A stretch of DNA of 64,000 bases from positions 2,605,501 to 2,669,500 of the forward strand of contig NZ_CP031168.1 in assembly GCF_022354825.1 (NCBI RefSeq), read 5' to 3'. Each line of letters opens with the position of its first letter. Position 1 is the stretch's first letter. This document shows positions 60,809 through 64,000 of the stretch, piece by piece. Below the pieces are notes generated by a model, which had not been told where the DNA came from, did no database searches, and worked only from the letters and a program-made list of their open reading frames with translations. Made by a program: the position numbers and the translations under genes. Origin of the DNA: Paenibacillus sp. H1-7. Lineage in GTDB: Bacteria; Bacillota; Bacilli; Paenibacillales; NBRC-103111.

Positions 60809-62275
60809 ATGAAAATTCGCGATCTTCTAGGCCCGGTGTCCGCTGTTTTGGTCCCTTTTCTGCTGTTTGAATACTTGAAGGCGAATCCTGCACTGGACGT
60901 TAGGTTCTTTGTACCCAGAGGCCACTTTTATATCGTCAGCTCCGTCGCTTTATTGGCTACTTTGGTTGCGATCGCGGTAGGCATCTCGGGCAGCCGTGTC
61001 CGTAACATCAAAGTAAGCTTCCTGTCGCTATCGTTCATCTCATTAGCCGAAACGTTTACGGTGCATGGACTCTCCACACCGAATTTTCTTATTCATTCCT
61101 CGCATTTGCCCGGAGTCGCCGCCCAGTCCAGCACCCTGCTGGCGTCGTTCTGGCTCTGGCTGTCTTCATTGTCCTCCGACTCGGCTTTCATTACGAAATT
61201 GTCGGGAATGAGAGGGGGCTTGATTCCGGTATGGACGATCTTTATAGGCGGGATCGGCATTGCCGGGCTTCTTCATCCTCATCTTCTTGACCTGATCCCT
61301 CTGGATCAATATCCGATAAACGGAGCCATCACATTATTCGTCATTTTCCTGAATCTGCTTACCATATACCGCTATTATCAATCGTACCGCTTTTCCCGGT
61401 TTCCCCTGCAAAAAGCAATCATCTACAGCTGCTGCTGGCTTATGGTAGCACAATATATTATGGTAGCAGGCGAGAGCTGGAGAACCAGCTGGTGGCTGTA
61501 CCACTTCCTGCTGCTCGGTTCTATGATTGTCATGCTGTCCGGCTTGGTGAAGCAGTACGCAGCGAATCCTTCGCTTGCCATGGCCATGAAATCCTTGTTC
61601 ACCAACGATCCGGTTGAACGGATTACAAGCTGTCTCTCCCCGAGCGTGAAGACGCTGATTCTTGCTACCGAAGCCAAGGATACCTACACGGCAGGGCATA
61701 ACTTCAGAGTCACGATGTATGCGATGAGGCTCGCGGAAGAGATGAAGCTGCCTCCGGAGCAGCTGCGAGTGCTGTCCCAAGGCTCGATTGTCCATGATGT
61801 CGGCAAAATCAACATTCCCGATTCCATTCTGAACAAGCCGGGACGACTAACGGAGGAGGAGAGGGCTATCATTGAAGCCCATCCGGTCAAAGGTTATGAA
61901 ATGTGCCGCATGCTTGGCATTATGAGAGAGGAACTCGCCATCATTCGATCGCATCATGAAAAATGGGACGGTACAGGCTATCCCGACCGGCTGAAGGGAG
62001 AGCAGATCCCGTTACTGGCCAGGATCGTAGCCGTAGCAGACGTATACGACGCTCTGACGTCCAACCGTGCTTATCGTCAGGCTTGGTCGCACGACCAAGC
62101 GATTCAGCTGCTCATTGACAACTCGGGGTCTCATTTCGACCCTGAGTGTGTTGAGGCATGGGTCCGTGTATGCGAGCGCGATCCGCAAGTGTACCAGTAT
62201 CCTTCATTCGTTGTAGGAGGAGTGTATCCGGGCCTCGCACTGCAATCCGGCACTTCGGAGCGCATCCCGTCCTAA
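60809..62275 (+). CDS. Membrane-bound HD-GYP domain protein (putative cyclic-di-GMP phosphodiesterase)
   Basis: Protein of 488 residues. The N-terminal 250 residues hold about seven to eight membrane segments with an unrecognised sensor module. The C-terminal HD-GYP domain has HDVGK at 329-333, HHEKWDGTGYP (382-392) and ADVYDALTSNRAYR. All expected metal ligands seem present, so it should hydrolyse cyclic-di-GMP. AAGGAG precedes the ATG. A TGTCGAA sequence overlaps this ribosome site. Signal sensed is unknown. Transcribed alone, with a terminator after it. Confidence 0.92.
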   Translation: MKIRDLLGPVSAVLVPFLLFEYLKANPALDVRFFVPRGHFYIVSSVALLATLVAIAVGISGSRVRNIKVSFLSLSFISLAETFTVHGLSTPNFLIHSSHLPGVAAQSSTLLASFWLWLSSLSSDSAFITKLSGMRGGLIPVWTIFIGGIGIAGLLHPHLLDLIPLDQYPINGAITLFVIFLNLLTIYRYYQSYRFSRFPLQKAIIYSCCWLMVAQYIMVAGESWRTSWWLYHFLLLGSMIVMLSGLVKQYAANPSLAMAMKSLFTNDPVERITSCLSPSVKTLILATEAKDTYTAGHNFRVTMYAMRLAEEMKLPPEQLRVLSQGSIVHDVGKINIPDSILNKPGRLTEEERAIIEAHPVKGYEMCRMLGIMREELAIIRSHHEKWDGTGYPDRLKGEQIPLLARIVAVADVYDALTSNRAYRQAWSHDQAIQLLIDNSGSHFDPECVEAWVRVCERDPQVYQYPSFVVGGVYPGLALQSGTSERIPS

Positions 62276-62279
62276 ATGC

Positions 62280-62316
62280 AACAAATCCGTCCCGGTTAAG
62301 GACGGATTTGTTTTTT
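62280..62316 (+). terminator. Strong terminator after the HD-GYP gene
   Basis: ACAAATCCGTCC / GGACGGATTTGT perfect 12-bp stem, loop CGGTTAA, then TTTTTT. It lies just after the stop. Confidence 0.93.
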
Positions 62317-62369
62317 CAGCAATCAATATGCTTCCGATTGTCACTCGGATCTCTATTTAGCCAATATCC

Positions 62370-63470
<1,101 letters not shown>

Positions 63471-63502
63471 TTACAGCTTGTTTCGACCGTTGTCTAAATA
63501 GT

Positions 63503-63508
63503 ATTATA
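63503..63508 (-). promoter_or_regulatory. -10 element for mnmA
   Basis: Minus strand TATAAT, 48 bases before the mnmA start. The -35 region (TTTTAT) is weak. The cymR promoter must lie in the remaining 120 bases to the right but is not clear. Confidence 0.5.
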
Positions 63509-63631
63509 CATAGTTTTAAGCAATTATAAAATATTTCATGAATATGTCACGGTTTTTCTCCCATAAAAGAAGGTTTTATGTTACGATAAAAAAGATACCA
63601 AAATGTATGAAATGTAAATGAGGTGCTCTAT

Positions 63632-64000
63632 TTGAAGATTTCTACTAAAGGGCGATATGGACTAACCATCATGATGGAGCTGGCAACCAGATACGGCGAA
63701 GGCCCCACCTCTCTAAAAAGTATTGCAGAAAAGCATCAGCTTTCCGAGCATTACTTGGAACAATTGGTCGCTCCGCTTCGAAACGCAGGTCTGGTCAAAA
63801 GTATTCGAGGAGCTTACGGGGGATACATACTATCGAAGACGGCGGAGGATATTTCTGCCGGCGATGTGATTCGGGTACTGGAAGGGCCGATCAGCCCGGT
63901 TGATTTTACAGAAGAAGACGATCCTGCTAAGCGCGATCTGTGGGTTCGCATTCGCGACGGCATCGCTCAAGTTCTTGATTCGACGACGCTGAACGACCTG
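63632..64000 (+). CDS. cymR: Rrf2-family cysteine-metabolism repressor CymR (3' end cut by window)
   Basis: First 123 residues of an Rrf2 winged-helix regulator that represses cysteine-supply genes together with CysK in B. subtilis. The N-terminus MKISTKGRYGLTIMMELA and the segments LSEHYLEQLVAPLRNAGLVK, SIRGAYGGYIL and VIRVLEGPISPV are almost those of CymR. None of the visible residues is Cys, which argues against IscR. The start is a TTG with GAGGTG before it. It is divergent from mnmA; a cysteine desulfurase gene may follow beyond the window. Confidence 0.93.
   Translation, partial: MKISTKGRYGLTIMMELATRYGEGPTSLKSIAEKHQLSEHYLEQLVAPLRNAGLVKSIRGAYGGYILSKTAEDISAGDVIRVLEGPISPVDFTEEDDPAKRDLWVRIRDGIAQVLDSTTLNDL

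Overview
The window looks like chromosome of an endospore-forming member of the Paenibacillaceae (Paenibacillus/Cohnella-like). It carries GerA-type germination proteins, a CotH-family protein, T-box leaders, many two-permease sugar ABC systems with separate lipoproteins, a YesMN-type two-component system, and the Bacillales gene block relA-dtd-hisS-aspS-tcdA-rarA-mnmA-cymR. Both edges cut genes: an LplB-type permease at the left and cymR at the right. Base composition is moderate throughout, and no rRNA, tRNA, CRISPR array or intact insertion sequence was seen.

Layout. 2-7749 is a rhamnogalacturonan operon: two LplB/LplC-type permeases and a binding lipoprotein, then a YesU-like DUF1961 protein, a GDSL rhamnogalacturonan acetylesterase and a YetA/PL26-like exo-rhamnogalacturonan lyase. 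An orphan solute-binding lipoprotein follows (7860-9197). 9358-14237 is a GerA-type germinant receptor cluster (A, C, a small membrane protein, then B), with an antisense ThuA-family gene between its halves. A class I aminotransferase (14261-15442, minus) is preceded by a T-box leader whose 3' half is duplicated. 16011-19592 holds a GMC oxidoreductase, an L-fuconolactonase-like amidohydrolase and a 6-phosphogluconolactonase-like beta-propeller, which suggests an oxidative sugar-acid route. After a MarR regulator, 20543-28826 is a sugar ABC transporter with a YesM/YesN-type sensor/regulator pair and a cytoplasmic NagZ-like GH3 enzyme.

28827-31021 is repeat-rich: short palindromes, a four-half-site palindromic element and a 123-bp tandem repeat surround coaX. 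A DUF2642-like protein and a CotH kinase-family protein follow. 33181-44866 is the core block relA, dtd, a small ORF, hemZ, a membrane-anchored FAD oxidoreductase, a T-box leader, hisS, aspS and tcdA. Between the T-box terminator and hisS lies a roughly 617-bp imperfect palindrome. 44940-57099 is a sugar island: AraC regulator, (alpha/alpha)6-barrel glycosidase, two binding lipoproteins, Gfo/Idh/MocA dehydrogenase, TIM-barrel isomerase, DUF6807/PmoA-family protein and a GH106-like glycosidase. It separates tcdA from rarA, which are neighbours in Bacillus subtilis. The window ends with rarA, a second copy of the four-half-site element, a CNNM/CBS membrane protein, an HD-GYP protein, mnmA (minus) and cymR (plus, cut).

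Taken together, the region mixes housekeeping translation genes with plant-polysaccharide and glycoside catabolism modules. The features that stand out most are non-coding: the giant palindrome in the hisS leader, the partly duplicated T-box, and the dispersed four-half-site palindromes.
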